Positions 8,283 through 17,101 of a DNA stretch of 46,027 nucleotides are shown here, piece after piece (positions within the stretch are counted from its first letter, which is position 1; every line of letters begins with the position of its first letter). Source of the stretch: Fen-1258 sp027348115 (GTDB lineage Bacteria > Bacteroidota > Ignavibacteria > Ignavibacteriales > Melioribacteraceae). Location: assembly GCA_027348115.1 (NCBI GenBank), contig DAIEQA010000223.1, positions 1 through 46,027 of the forward strand. The letters run 5' to 3'. The translations under genes and the position numbers were made by a program. A model generated the notes under the pieces. It saw nothing but the letters and a program-made list of their open reading frames with translations, was not told the origin of the DNA and did not search any database.

Positions 8283-9326
8283 ATGGCATCAAAGAAAGAT
8301 TATCTGAAAGAAGTGATTAAGCACATCGATATAAAAGAACATAATGTAATCAAACTTGTAGATTCGATGGAACATATGGCTTTTAGCGCAAGAGATTTAA
8401 ATCGCGCATCCAAGATTTTTGACATGATGGTCCGTGACGAAAAATGCTCGGTAATTTTAACCCTGGCCGGAAGTATTTTCAGCGCAGGTTTAAAACGCGT
8501 AGTCTTTGATCTTGTTAATAATAATATGGTCGATGCTATTGTTTCTACCGGGGCGCTTATGGTCGATCAGGATTTCTTTGAAGCACTCGGATTTAAGCAT
8601 TACATCGGCTCTCCGTTTGTTGATGATAATGAAATGAGAGAACTCCACATAGATAGAATTTACGATACATTCATCGATGAAGACGAACTGCGCATTTGCG
8701 ATGAGACGACACAAAAGATTTTCGATTCTCTTGAACCGCGTCCTTATTCTTCGCGCGAACTTTTATGGAATTTCGGCAAATACCTGGATGAAAACGGCAG
8801 ACCTAAAGTTGAAGACAGCGTAATTTATGCCGCTTACAAAAAGAATGTCCCCATTTTTGTACCGGCTTTCTCGGATTGTTCAGCGGGATTCGGTATCGTC
8901 ATGCATCAGCATAACAACCCGGGAAAACATGTATCGTTTGATTCCGGCAAAGACTTTTATGAATTAACACAAATTAAATTACACAGCAAAGAAACCGGCA
9001 TCTTTATGATCGGCGGCGGCGTTCCCAAAAACTTTACCCAGGACATAGTTGTTGCCGCAGAAATACTTACCGAAGACGCTCCAATGCATAAGTACGCTGT
9101 TCAAATTACTGTTGCTGATGTACGCGACGGAGCTCTTTCTTCTTCAACATTGAAAGAAGCAAGTTCCTGGGGAAAAGTTGAAACAACCTTTGAGCAAATG
9201 GTTTATGCCGAAGCAACGTTAGCAATGCCGCTTATAGCCGGTTATGCTTATCATAAAGGAGCTCATAAAAATAGAAAAGCCAGAGAACTGCAGAAATTGT
9301 TTTTGAAAGATAAGGTTTCCATATAA
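8283..9326 (+). CDS. Deoxyhypusine synthase family protein (likely polyamine enzyme)
   Basis: 347 residues with the deoxyhypusine synthase fold. Recognisable parts are LAGSIFSAGLKRVVFDLV, VDAIVSTGALMVDQDF, the VPIFVPAFSDCSAGFG block, FMIGGGVPKNF, and EASSWGKVE, whose Lys298 aligns with the lysine that carries the aminobutyl group in eukaryotic enzymes. Bacteria lack eIF5A hypusination, and bacterial members are thought to transfer aminobutyl groups onto small amines, for example in homospermidine formation. The real acceptor here is unknown. AGGAG precedes the ATG. It appears to be monocistronic, closed by the hairpin at 9351-9368. Confidence 0.87.
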   Translation: MASKKDYLKEVIKHIDIKEHNVIKLVDSMEHMAFSARDLNRASKIFDMMVRDEKCSVILTLAGSIFSAGLKRVVFDLVNNNMVDAIVSTGALMVDQDFFEALGFKHYIGSPFVDDNEMRELHIDRIYDTFIDEDELRICDETTQKIFDSLEPRPYSSRELLWNFGKYLDENGRPKVEDSVIYAAYKKNVPIFVPAFSDCSAGFGIVMHQHNNPGKHVSFDSGKDFYELTQIKLHSKETGIFMIGGGVPKNFTQDIVVAAEILTEDAPMHKYAVQITVADVRDGALSSSTLKEASSWGKVETTFEQMVYAEATLAMPLIAGYAYHKGAHKNRKARELQKLFLKDKVSI

Positions 9327-9350
9327 TTATCAATTTATTTTTATAAAAAA

Positions 9351-9368
9351 GGCTTGAATACTCAAGCC
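9351..9368. terminator. Bidirectional terminator
   Basis: GGCTTGA (9351-9357) pairs with TCAAGCC (9362-9368) around 4 nt. It is flanked by A6 on the left and T6 on the right, so it ends the plus-strand gene before it and can also end the minus-strand gene at 9401. Confidence 0.88.
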
Positions 9369-9400
9369 TTTTTTGTTTTACACTCGGGTTTCAAAATAAA

Positions 9401-9754
9401 TTATTCGAATTCCGCCGTAGCTGTTTGCCCGTCGTATTTCAAAGTAATTTTCGCCCACTTGCACAGATCTATGTTTTCCCATTCGATGGCATTTCCATCC
9501 TTATCGGAAATTCTAAGATCCCACATGCAAACGTCCTCTTTCGGATGAAATTGTATATCGCATTCCTGACCGTTTTCAAGAACGTCTCTTCCAAGTATAT
9601 CTTCGCCCCAATCATCCGAGTCGTGAGGGGAAATATAAACTTGGTGTATTTCTACTCCTGTTGAATTTACCAGCGTAAAATCCTGCTTTGAATTCTGAGC
9701 CGATATACTTCCGGCACAAATTAGAACGAAAACAGCCAACAATAATCTTTTCAT
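9401..9754 (-). CDS. Small exported protein of unknown function
   Basis: 117 residues from the ATG at 9752-9754, chosen because GGGAG lies about 5 nt upstream; a start at 9766 would put four extra residues before the signal peptide. The N-terminus MKRLLLAVFVLICAGSISAQ is a clear signal peptide with cleavage after SAQ or near it. The mature part (QDFTLVNSTGVEIHQVYISP ... WDLRISDKDGNAIEW) resembles small beta-sandwich proteins with a 'neutral lipid/argininosuccinate-like' N-S-T-G-xx-I pattern seen in many exported proteins, but I do not assign a family. It has two cysteines. No partner is evident; a barrel protein follows upstream on the same strand. Confidence 0.8.
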   Translation of the reverse strand: MKRLLLAVFVLICAGSISAQNSKQDFTLVNSTGVEIHQVYISPHDSDDWGEDILGRDVLENGQECDIQFHPKEDVCMWDLRISDKDGNAIEWENIDLCKWAKITLKYDGQTATAEFE

Positions 9755-9818
9755 ATATTCTCCCAAGATTTAATTTTGTTTTTATACTTTGTGTAATTTT
9801 TATTATTAAGAAAAAGAA

Positions 9819-9848
9819 GCCGGTTCAAATTTGAGTAATTGAACCGGC
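9819..9848 (-). terminator. Terminator after the outer-membrane barrel gene
   Basis: GCCGGTTCAA (9819-9828) pairs perfectly with TTGAACCGGC (9839-9848) around 10 nt. On the minus strand it is followed by TTCTTTTTCTT. It lies 7 nt past the stop of the gene at 9856. Confidence 0.82.
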
Positions 9849-9855
9849 ACAAAAA

Positions 9856-10515
9856 TTACAATTCAAAATGAACGCCTGCGGCAACAGTAAAGAAAGTCAT
9901 CGTCGATTTGGAAGACTGCGACGTAGAGCTACCGGCGCTGCTTGTCGACATCTCGGTTCCAACTTCGATGTTATTGCCGTTTATCTTTCCGTTTATATCA
10001 ATGCTAACCTTTGGAGCGGCTTTAAATAAAAATCCTACACCTACACCCCATGCCGGTGCGGCTTTGGACTGCGCTACCGCAGCATCAAACGATTGACCGG
10101 CGAAAGAAACTTTTGATGCACTTATAGAAATAATATGCATTCCTAAATCAACCGCAACATACGGTCTAATACTTGATTGGGTAAAGAAATATTTTCCGCC
10201 TACAAGAATCGGAATAATTTTGCATTTTGAATCGACGCTCAAATTAGCATCTATTCCAAATGCATTCAGCATCTCATTAAGTTTGCTGTTGTTGAAAGAT
10301 AGTTGTGCGTAGCCCGAATTAACCGATAATTGAATCCTATCGGAAACATCGTATGTTAAAGATGCGAGTCCGCCGAATCCGCTTTTATAAACGTCTGCAA
10401 AATCTCCGGTGGGAGATACAAACGCGCCGCTAATGCCGATACCGAATTTCGACTGAGCCGATAAAACGCTGAAACTTAAAACTAACACGAGAACTGCAAA
10501 TTTGATTTTTTTCAT
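9856..10515 (-). CDS. Outer-membrane beta-barrel protein
   Basis: 219 residues. The signal peptide MKKIKFAVLVLVLSFSVLSAQ is followed by alternating amphipathic strands (FGIGISGAFVSPTGDFADVYKSGFGGLASLTYDVSDRIQLSVNSGY, YFFTQSSIRPYVAVDLGMHI, APAWGVGVGFLFKAAPKVSIDINGKI) and a terminal strand ending in Leu (FFTVAAGVHFEL). This is the layout of the porin-like OMP_b-brl family (OmpA/OmpW-like 8-strand barrels). A Ser-rich loop (SSAGSSTSQSSKS) precedes the last strand. Its ligand or role is unknown. It appears to be a single-gene unit ending at the hairpin at 9819-9848. Confidence 0.85.
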   Translation of the reverse strand: MKKIKFAVLVLVLSFSVLSAQSKFGIGISGAFVSPTGDFADVYKSGFGGLASLTYDVSDRIQLSVNSGYAQLSFNNSKLNEMLNAFGIDANLSVDSKCKIIPILVGGKYFFTQSSIRPYVAVDLGMHIISISASKVSFAGQSFDAAVAQSKAAPAWGVGVGFLFKAAPKVSIDINGKINGNNIEVGTEMSTSSAGSSTSQSSKSTMTFFTVAAGVHFEL

Positions 10516-10596
10516 GACTGACCCTCTTGGTTAATGTTTGATATTTTTCCAATGATTTTAATACAGATTAATTCTTATCCATAAGATTGTTTTACT

Positions 10597-12432
10597 TTAC
10601 TTCATTAATAACATCTTCTTTGTCTCACAGAATTTTCCTGCCTTAAGTGAGTAGAAATAAATTCCGCTCGACAATTTTTCATTACTTGCAGAGAACAAAG
10701 AACGATAGGTACCGGCTGTCTGAAATCCATTTACGAGTGGAGCTACTTCCCTGCCGGCTATATCAAATACCTTCAGGGTAACAAACGAATTTTCGGGCAA
10801 TTGATATTCTATGACTGTAGAAGGATTAAACGGGTTCGGATAATTTTGAGAAAGCGCGAACGCTGTTGGAATTTTATTTTGATTTTCAACCGCCGTCGGT
10901 TCCAAGCTATAATCGAACGAGGCCGTCTCACCGTTAATTTTTATATTGGAAATATTAACGCCGCCTGCGTTTCCGTTGCTTAAGACACAAGCCGGATTTG
11001 TATTATTATTGAATTCGGTTCTGTTCGAATCCGGTGAAAATCCTGCAGCATTGATATCTCCGTTTTCGGTTGCCGATCCGCCGGGACGATAAATATAAAC
11101 TTCATCCGGCGGCCCGTCGGGGTTGCCTTTCCCGTCCATCTCAGTATCAATTCTATAAATTATTAACCCGGTTGAAGGGATATTCGATTCAAAAGATAAT
11201 TTTTTGTTACGATATTCAATCATAAAATATTCTTTCTCGGAGTTTGAAGATTTTATTTTATAGCAAATGTCGGTCGTATCATTTCCGCCGAGAGGATTAA
11301 GAGTATAAGTACCTGCCGAAGTAATTTCTGGTATGTTGTTAATCCATTTACCGTATCTGTATTTCATGTAAGCGGTCATGTTCTGGTTGCCGTCGTTTTC
11401 CATAAGATCCCAATTGCCTACCGGATTAAGATTTTTATTTTCAGGTTTATAATGATAAAGGTCGGGAGCGCCAAGTGTATGAAACATTTCATGGCAAAGA
11501 ACGCTTATAGTCAAAGCGTCGTCGAACTGCATATTAAATTTACCAACCTTTTTACCGTTAATGGAGGCATCAAAATCAGCCGTTCCTTGAATAGGCCATA
11601 ACACATCATCCCATCCTTCTACATTTCCAGCCATAAGAAAAACAACATTATCGATATTGCCGTCGCCATTTGCATCAATATTCAAATCGGCCGGAACTTC
11701 GGAAGCGATTTTTTCAATCGCCCGTTTCTGAAGAGCAGATAATCTTGTGTAACCCTCGTCAGTATTTGCATAACCGGAATCCGGGGCAACGGTATTGCTT
11801 CTGTAGTAATCTCTTTTGTGAATATCCTCGTAGGAAACCACCGCATCACCGTTCGATTTAGGATAGTAGTTGGAATTAATTGTCAATTGTTTATAAGAGA
11901 CGCTCGCAAAATAATTTTTAAAGGAAACGGAAGTATCCGTCTTGCCATCAAATTTATTTTGGTAATAAGAAAGCGGGTTGCTAAACTCGTTTTGATCCGA
12001 GAACCGGACAAATATAACAAGATTGTTAATAATGCCTTTTGATAAATTTGAGCCGGATACTTTTAATAATCTTTGCTTGTTCAAACGTACTTGAGAAATC
12101 TCATACCTCGATTTTAGAACACTGTAATCCGGCATCAGCCATTTTTGAAGATTGATGGTTTTAGGATTAACTTTTCCGACAATAAAATTTGTCGGCTGCA
12201 GTTCAAGTCCTTTTCTTTCGGCATAGACCCAATATTTCGTAACCGGATTAAACGTAATTGTAAAACCGTCTTTATCATGAAGCCAATGGTAATACTCATC
12301 GCCGCTGGCAAAACATTTCACGATAGACCCGTCCGGCTGTACCAATGTTTGCGGAATATTTTTTAACGGCGCACCGGTTAAGATGCCGCCCACCGCCAAC
12401 AGCAAAACGATTAATGAACAGATTTTCTTCAT
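10597..12432 (-). CDS. Secreted M6-like metalloprotease with type IX secretion C-terminal domain
   Basis: 611 residues from the ATG at 12430-12432, which has AGGAG upstream; an upstream frame extension to 12495 would bury the signal peptide. Order: signal peptide MKKICSLIVLLLAVGGILTG; an N-terminal propeptide-like region (PQTLVQPDGS, CFASGDEYYHWLHDKDGFTI); a catalytic domain with HEMFHTLGAPDLYH, whose His314-Glu315-x2-His318 is the zinc site of M6 (immune inhibitor A-like) peptidases; and a C-terminal sorting domain (NYPNPFNPSTVIEY ... KLSSGIYFYSL). It should cross the outer membrane by the type IX system and be released or surface-bound. It shares its propeptide with the small gene just upstream (12515-12883). 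Confidence 0.92.
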   Translation of the reverse strand: MKKICSLIVLLLAVGGILTGAPLKNIPQTLVQPDGSIVKCFASGDEYYHWLHDKDGFTITFNPVTKYWVYAERKGLELQPTNFIVGKVNPKTINLQKWLMPDYSVLKSRYEISQVRLNKQRLLKVSGSNLSKGIINNLVIFVRFSDQNEFSNPLSYYQNKFDGKTDTSVSFKNYFASVSYKQLTINSNYYPKSNGDAVVSYEDIHKRDYYRSNTVAPDSGYANTDEGYTRLSALQKRAIEKIASEVPADLNIDANGDGNIDNVVFLMAGNVEGWDDVLWPIQGTADFDASINGKKVGKFNMQFDDALTISVLCHEMFHTLGAPDLYHYKPENKNLNPVGNWDLMENDGNQNMTAYMKYRYGKWINNIPEITSAGTYTLNPLGGNDTTDICYKIKSSNSEKEYFMIEYRNKKLSFESNIPSTGLIIYRIDTEMDGKGNPDGPPDEVYIYRPGGSATENGDINAAGFSPDSNRTEFNNNTNPACVLSNGNAGGVNISNIKINGETASFDYSLEPTAVENQNKIPTAFALSQNYPNPFNPSTVIEYQLPENSFVTLKVFDIAGREVAPLVNGFQTAGTYRSLFSASNEKLSSGIYFYSLKAGKFCETKKMLLMK

Positions 12433-12514
12433 TTTTACTCCTGTATATTTGATTGATGGATTAATCGCTCGCTCTCCTTGATCGATTAAACTCATTAGGT
12501 AGTTTCATGTTTTG

Positions 12515-12883
12515 CTATTTATGTATTTTCTTACCCGCTCTGTTGTATCTGTCTTTAATTTTTTCCCAGCCGGGCAGCAGCCACTTTTTCAGTTTTGCTT
12601 TTTTAGGATCGCTTTTACCAACGATCAGATCCGTCGCTATTAAATCGTCCCCTTTTTTATCTGCGTAGACCCAATATTTAGTAACGGGATTAAGCGTAAT
12701 TGTATAACCGTCTTTGTCGTGCAGCCAATGGTAGAATTCATCGCCGCTGGCAAAACACTTAACCGTATCGCCGTTGGGCTGAACAAGAGTCTGCGGAACG
12801 AAACGAAGCGGACCGCCGAATGTTAGGCCCGAACCGGCAATCAAAAGAAAAAAGAAGACATATTTTTTAATTATGTTATTCAT
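12515..12883 (-). CDS. Stand-alone propeptide paralogue of the adjacent M6-like protease
   Basis: 122 residues with a signal peptide (MNNIIKKYVFFFLLIAGSG). The rest aligns without gaps over about 85 residues with the propeptide of the downstream protease: PQTLVQPNGDTVKCFASGDE, HWLHDKDGYTI, NPVTKYWVYA and a KKWLLPGW-like end. It then stops where the protease would continue, with a normal stop codon, GGTGT before the ATG and no frameshift evident. It could be a remnant of a duplicated protease gene, or a functional trans-acting chaperone or inhibitor of the protease. The order on the minus strand is receiver-like gene, this gene (8-nt gap), then the protease (82-nt gap). Confidence 0.8.
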   Translation of the reverse strand: MNNIIKKYVFFFLLIAGSGLTFGGPLRFVPQTLVQPNGDTVKCFASGDEFYHWLHDKDGYTITLNPVTKYWVYADKKGDDLIATDLIVGKSDPKKAKLKKWLLPGWEKIKDRYNRAGKKIHK

Positions 12884-12891
12884 TGTTACAC

Positions 12892-13260
12892 CTATATCTT
12901 TTTGACCGGAAAATTATTTTTAATTATTTGATGCATCTCTTTCAGTTTGTCAAAACTGTCATCCATAAGAATTATCTCGGTATCTTTAATTATCTCGATC
13001 GATTCTTTAACTATAGGCGAAGCGAAAAAAATAATTTTTGTGGAGGGACAATTCTCTTTTACAAACTGCACAACTCCAAGATCGGACGGCAGAGAAACAT
13101 TTAAGAACACGAGCCATTCTATATTTTTAATCCTCATAAATAATTTTATCACTTCTTGTTTTGAACTCGCCGAGTATACATTTACATCGGAATTATTTTT
13201 TAAATATTCTTTCAACTCAGAATTACTGCTTGGTATTTTCTCGTACAGTATTAGGTTCAT
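12892..13260 (-). CDS. Receiver-like domain lacking the phosphoacceptor aspartate
   Basis: 122 residues from the internal ATG at 13258-13260, or 137 from an ATG at 13305; neither has a good Shine-Dalgarno sequence, and the shorter start begins at the first beta strand. The pattern MNLILYEK ... VNVYSASSKQEVIKLF ... IEWLVFLNVSLPSDLGVVQFVKENCPSTKIIFFASP ... EIILMDDSFDKLKEMHQII follows response-regulator receiver folds (VFLNVSLP in place of VLLDxxLP). The phosphoacceptor Asp is Asn and the first acidic pair is absent, so it is probably a non-phosphorylated pseudo-receiver. It is divergent from the sensor kinase gene and starts the propeptide-protease unit. Confidence 0.62.
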   Translation of the reverse strand: MNLILYEKIPSSNSELKEYLKNNSDVNVYSASSKQEVIKLFMRIKNIEWLVFLNVSLPSDLGVVQFVKENCPSTKIIFFASPIVKESIEIIKDTEIILMDDSFDKLKEMHQIIKNNFPVKKI

Positions 13261-13431
13261 TTTTTGCTTGTAGTAATGCGGAGCTTTATACAAAAATGCT
13301 GCCATTACAAAAGCACATTTAGTCTAAAGGGGCTGGGAGAACAATTTTGAAATCGAACGCGAAAATCAGAAAGAAACCGAATGATTTGATATCGTATGTA
13401 AAAGAAAGCGGAGACGAATTCTTTTTTATGC

Positions 13432-13468
13432 ATATCCGGTTGCGGATAAATCTTACGAAACCGGATAT
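13432..13468. promoter_or_regulatory. Inverted repeat between divergent receiver-like and sensor-kinase genes
   Basis: ATATCCGGTT (13432-13441) and its exact reverse complement AACCGGATAT (13459-13468) lie 17 bp apart, 57 bp before the kinase start. The 27-bp centre-to-centre spacing would put the half sites on roughly the same helical side after two and a half turns, so a looped dimer pair or a 5' UTR hairpin are both possible. No -24/-12 sigma-54 promoter was found nearby. Confidence 0.5.
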
Positions 13469-13524
13469 ACGCTTTCGAAATTAAACCACGATTAGTACTT
13501 TTAAATTACATTTATTGGTATTTG

Positions 13525-15666
13525 ATGAACGTTCTGATAATTATCCTATTACTTTTTCAGGTCAAATCGGCAGACAAGATTCGCCGTGAATTTTCATTTT
13601 TAAAAAATCTTCCGCCCGAAAAACAGATACAAAAAATTATCGACACTTCCGATTACCTAAACAACAAAGATCCGAGAGAAGCGTTAAGAATTATCGGCAA
13701 AGGATTCGAACTGCTGAGGCAATATCCGAATGCAAAACAGGAGAGAGACCTTTACTATACCAAATCGTGGGCGTATATGGAGCTTTCGGAATTCAAATTG
13801 GCCGATGAATATGCCGAGAGATCATTTAAATTAAACGCCGATAGCAGAGACTTTTATTATCTATCTCAGTATTATAACTTAATGTCTTCGCTACAAATAA
13901 ACCGTTCTCAATATGTAAAAGGAATAGAATATTTATACAAAGGATTGAAAGCCGCGGAAAAAAGCGGGGATAAGAATCGTATTGCAGTCTTGTACGGCAA
14001 CCTCGGCAATGCCTACTCAAGCATAGGTAGATACGACGACGCGCTCAACTTCTATGAAAGCAGTCTTAAACTCTGCAAGGAAACTGACGACAAACCCAAC
14101 GTTGCCATTTGGTATGATAACATAGGACTGATTTATTCCGCCAAGAAACAGTACAAAGAAGCGCTTACTTATTATTGGAAGGCAAACAGACTCTACAAAG
14201 AGGTGAACAACACAATAAATTATTACTGGAACTTCGCCTACCTCGGTGATACGTATTTAAATCTCGGCGATTATGCCAGCGCGGAGAAATATTTAAACTT
14301 CGGGTTGAAGGGTTCGGAAAAATACAATCACATCCTTGGAATAGTGGAAAATTCCGTGAACCTCGGCAAACTTTATTTTGCCGAAAAGAAATACAATGCG
14401 GCATTAAATATTTTGGAAAGGATAGAACCCAAAGTCATCGAGATTAAAAATCTCGATTTCCTTACTTCCATCTATAAAATTCTTTCGGATATTTACGGAA
14501 CAAAAGGCAATTATAAATCGGCATATTATTATGCAGTTAAATACCAGCAGTATTCCGACAGCATTTTAACGCAAGATACTGAAAGAAAAACTACCGAAAT
14601 TGAAGTCCGGTACAGCATGGAGAAAAAAGAGAACGAACTTGCCGTACTGAAGAAGGACAAGCAGCTCGACGCGTTACGTCTGCGCAAGGCAAATGTTACA
14701 AGAAATTACTTAATAGCAATTTTCGCTTTGGCCTTAACTTTCTTAATCGCCTTTCTTTATATGAAATCCAGGTCATACAAAAAATTAAAAGAAAAACAGG
14801 ATGTAATTAACGATCAAAATGAAAAGCTCGCACATATTAATGAGGAACTCGTAAAATCTCAAACCGAACTTCAATTATTGAATATCGATCTTGAGTCAAA
14901 AATTTCCGATGAAGTTAAAAAGCGGGAAGCACAGCAACTTCTTATAATGCAAAAATCCAAACTTGAATCTTTGGGAATATTTTCAGCTGGCATTGCACAC
15001 GAAATTAACCAGCCGCTTACCAGCATTTCATTTTCCGTGGAGAACATGCTTTTTAAAAAGCAGTCGAGCCAGCTTGACCGTGAATACATAGAACAAAAAT
15101 TCAGCAGCATACTGGAAGATATACGAAGGATTACAAGTATTATAAATCACATTAGAATTTTTGCACGCGAACAGGGCAATGTAAAATTCGAAAGATTCGA
15201 CATGAACGAGGTTGTTCTTAATTCCCAGATGATTGTTAATGCCCAATTGAAAAACAAAAACATAAATATATGTCTCGATCTCTGCGAAAAACCGTACTTC
15301 ATTTTGGGAAACAAGTTCAGATTGGAACAGGTGTTGCTTAACCTAATCCTAAATTCGCGTTACGCGGTAGAAGCAAAAGAAAACTCGGCAAGAGATTTCA
15401 GCTACCAGAAAAAAATATTAATTAAAACATACAACGAAAACGGCAGCTCTGTTTTGATGATTGAAGACAACGGAATAGGAATACCTGCTAAGGTTAGAGC
15501 AAATATATTTGAACCCTTTTTTACTACCAAGGAACCGGAAAACGGTACCGGCCTCGGCTTATCGATTGTTTACGGTATTATTAAGGAACATAACGGCGAG
15601 ATTTCTTTCGATTCCGTCGAGAATGAATTCACAAGATTCTTTATAAAAATTCCATCTACAGATTAA
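13525..15666 (+). CDS. Membrane sensor histidine kinase with extracytoplasmic TPR domain
   Basis: 713 residues from the ATG at 13525 (a TTG one codon earlier is in frame; the Shine-Dalgarno is weak). Order: signal peptide (about 1-18); TPR repeats (about 60-350) with AVLYGNLGNAYSSIGRYDDAL, YDNIGLIYSAKKQYKEALTYY and YLGDTYLNLGDYASAEKYL; a membrane helix near 393-413; a coiled coil to about 470; HisKA with His492 in GIAHEINQPL; and HATPase with IEDNGIGIP (near 647) and TGLGLSIVYGI. It senses an unknown signal and passes phosphate to the regulator encoded 10 nt downstream. TPR-containing kinases of this layout are common in Bacteroidota. Confidence 0.93.
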   Translation: MNVLIIILLLFQVKSADKIRREFSFLKNLPPEKQIQKIIDTSDYLNNKDPREALRIIGKGFELLRQYPNAKQERDLYYTKSWAYMELSEFKLADEYAERSFKLNADSRDFYYLSQYYNLMSSLQINRSQYVKGIEYLYKGLKAAEKSGDKNRIAVLYGNLGNAYSSIGRYDDALNFYESSLKLCKETDDKPNVAIWYDNIGLIYSAKKQYKEALTYYWKANRLYKEVNNTINYYWNFAYLGDTYLNLGDYASAEKYLNFGLKGSEKYNHILGIVENSVNLGKLYFAEKKYNAALNILERIEPKVIEIKNLDFLTSIYKILSDIYGTKGNYKSAYYYAVKYQQYSDSILTQDTERKTTEIEVRYSMEKKENELAVLKKDKQLDALRLRKANVTRNYLIAIFALALTFLIAFLYMKSRSYKKLKEKQDVINDQNEKLAHINEELVKSQTELQLLNIDLESKISDEVKKREAQQLLIMQKSKLESLGIFSAGIAHEINQPLTSISFSVENMLFKKQSSQLDREYIEQKFSSILEDIRRITSIINHIRIFAREQGNVKFERFDMNEVVLNSQMIVNAQLKNKNINICLDLCEKPYFILGNKFRLEQVLLNLILNSRYAVEAKENSARDFSYQKKILIKTYNENGSSVLMIEDNGIGIPAKVRANIFEPFFTTKEPENGTGLGLSIVYGIIKEHNGEISFDSVENEFTRFFIKIPSTD

Positions 15667-15676
15667 GGAATATACT

Positions 15677-17062
15677 ATGCGGCAATTAAGCGTGTTGATA
15701 TTGGACGACGAAACAAAAATAAGAAATGAGATTATCGAATTTCTCGGTAACCTGGAATACAAATGTTTTGGTGCGGACCGGCCTTCCGCCGCGCAGGAAA
15801 TTCTCGATCGAAACGAAATTGATTTGATGATTGCAGATATTAATCTGCCGGAAAAAGACGGACTTACCTACTTAAGAGAAATTAAGGAAAAGAACGCCGA
15901 TATCGAAGTGATTGTGATTACCGGCTACGCCAACGTAGACAAGGCGGTTCAGGCTTTGCGCCTGGGTGCAATCGACTTTTTAAACAAACCGTTTACTCTT
16001 TCTGATCTCGGCGGCGCAATCCTCCGAACAAAACGTTACATCGAGATGTCGAACTATATCCGTCACGCCAACGAAACTATTGAATTAATTAACTCGGAAT
16101 TAAAGAAAGATACCGCCATTAATTTCATCGGGGTTTCACCTGCGGCAAAAAAAATTATTTCCGATATAGATATGGTAGCAAAGAGTTCCGACACTTCAGT
16201 GCTGATTACGGGGGAAAGCGGAACTGGTAAAGAACTTGTTGCGCGTTCAATTCATCTATTAAGTAACCGTTCGCAGAATCCTTTTCTTGCGGTAAATTCA
16301 TCCGCCGTTCCGGAATCTCTTTTTGAGAGCGAACTTTTCGGCTTTAAAAAAGGATCGTTTACCGGCGCGTACGAATCCAAAGCGGGATGGTTCGAACAAG
16401 CAAACAACGGAACAATTTTCCTTGATGAAATAAGCGAGATGAATTGCGCCATGCAGGCAAAGCTTCTTAGAGTAATTGAGGAAAGAAAAATAAGACGCAT
16501 CGGTTCCGACTCCGAACTGGATTTAAACGTGCGCGTGATCTCAGCTTCGAACCAGGACTTTGAAGAAATAATTAAGCAGGGTAAGTTCCGTACAGATCTC
16601 TACTACCGGCTCGCCGTATTCATTATCCATCTTCCGCCACTGAGGGAAAGAAAGGAGGATATACCTCTACTTGTGGAACATTACGTAAAATATTTTTCGG
16701 AGAAGATGAATAAATTAATCAGACATGTAGAGCAGCCCGTATTCGATATGCTTATAAATTATTTATTTCCCGGCAATATACGCGAGCTTCGAAATATTAC
16801 CGAACGAGCAGTTATCTTATGTTCGGGCGACACTATAACCCAAAAACTATTTAATCTTAACAATATAAAAGCGCAAAATAATAACACAACTGCCGAATTC
16901 ATTTTCGATCTTGAACTGAACGAAAGAAATTTAATAATGAAGGCACTGGGCAAATCGAATTACAATAAAGCTCAGGCAGCTAAACTTCTAAATATTACAT
17001 GGCAATCGCTGGATAGACGGCTGGCAAAATTTAAAATGGATAGCAATGACAAAAACAAATAG
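15677..17062 (+). CDS. NtrC-family sigma-54-dependent response regulator
   Basis: 461 residues. The receiver domain (1-120) has Asp54 in IADINLPEKDG and a Thr-Lys pair (VITGYAN, NKPF). The AAA+ domain (about 145-380) has Walker A GESGTGKE near 178, the sigma-54 contact loop as ESELFGFKKGSFTGA (GSFTGA in place of GAFTGA) and Walker B GTIFLDE. The C-terminal Fis-type helix-turn-helix ends the protein (NYNKAQAAKLLNITWQSLDRRL). AAGGAA precedes the ATG. It is co-transcribed with the TPR kinase, its likely partner. No clear sigma-54 promoter was found by eye in the window, so its targets may be elsewhere; the 21-bp array that follows begins 40 nt after its stop codon. Confidence 0.95.
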   Translation: MRQLSVLILDDETKIRNEIIEFLGNLEYKCFGADRPSAAQEILDRNEIDLMIADINLPEKDGLTYLREIKEKNADIEVIVITGYANVDKAVQALRLGAIDFLNKPFTLSDLGGAILRTKRYIEMSNYIRHANETIELINSELKKDTAINFIGVSPAAKKIISDIDMVAKSSDTSVLITGESGTGKELVARSIHLLSNRSQNPFLAVNSSAVPESLFESELFGFKKGSFTGAYESKAGWFEQANNGTIFLDEISEMNCAMQAKLLRVIEERKIRRIGSDSELDLNVRVISASNQDFEEIIKQGKFRTDLYYRLAVFIIHLPPLRERKEDIPLLVEHYVKYFSEKMNKLIRHVEQPVFDMLINYLFPGNIRELRNITERAVILCSGDTITQKLFNLNNIKAQNNNTTAEFIFDLELNERNLIMKALGKSNYNKAQAAKLLNITWQSLDRRLAKFKMDSNDKNK

Positions 17063-17101
17063 CTAAATGCCATTGGATCGCCGTTATTCACCGTGGAATT
17101 A

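Noticed and set aside
9819..9848. tRNA T-arm-like GGTTCAAAT
   Set aside because: It is part of a perfect terminator hairpin; no tRNA cloverleaf around it.
13261..13524. Sigma-54 (-24/-12) promoter for the kinase or receiver-like gene
   Set aside because: No TGGCAC-N5-TTGC match on either strand by eye.
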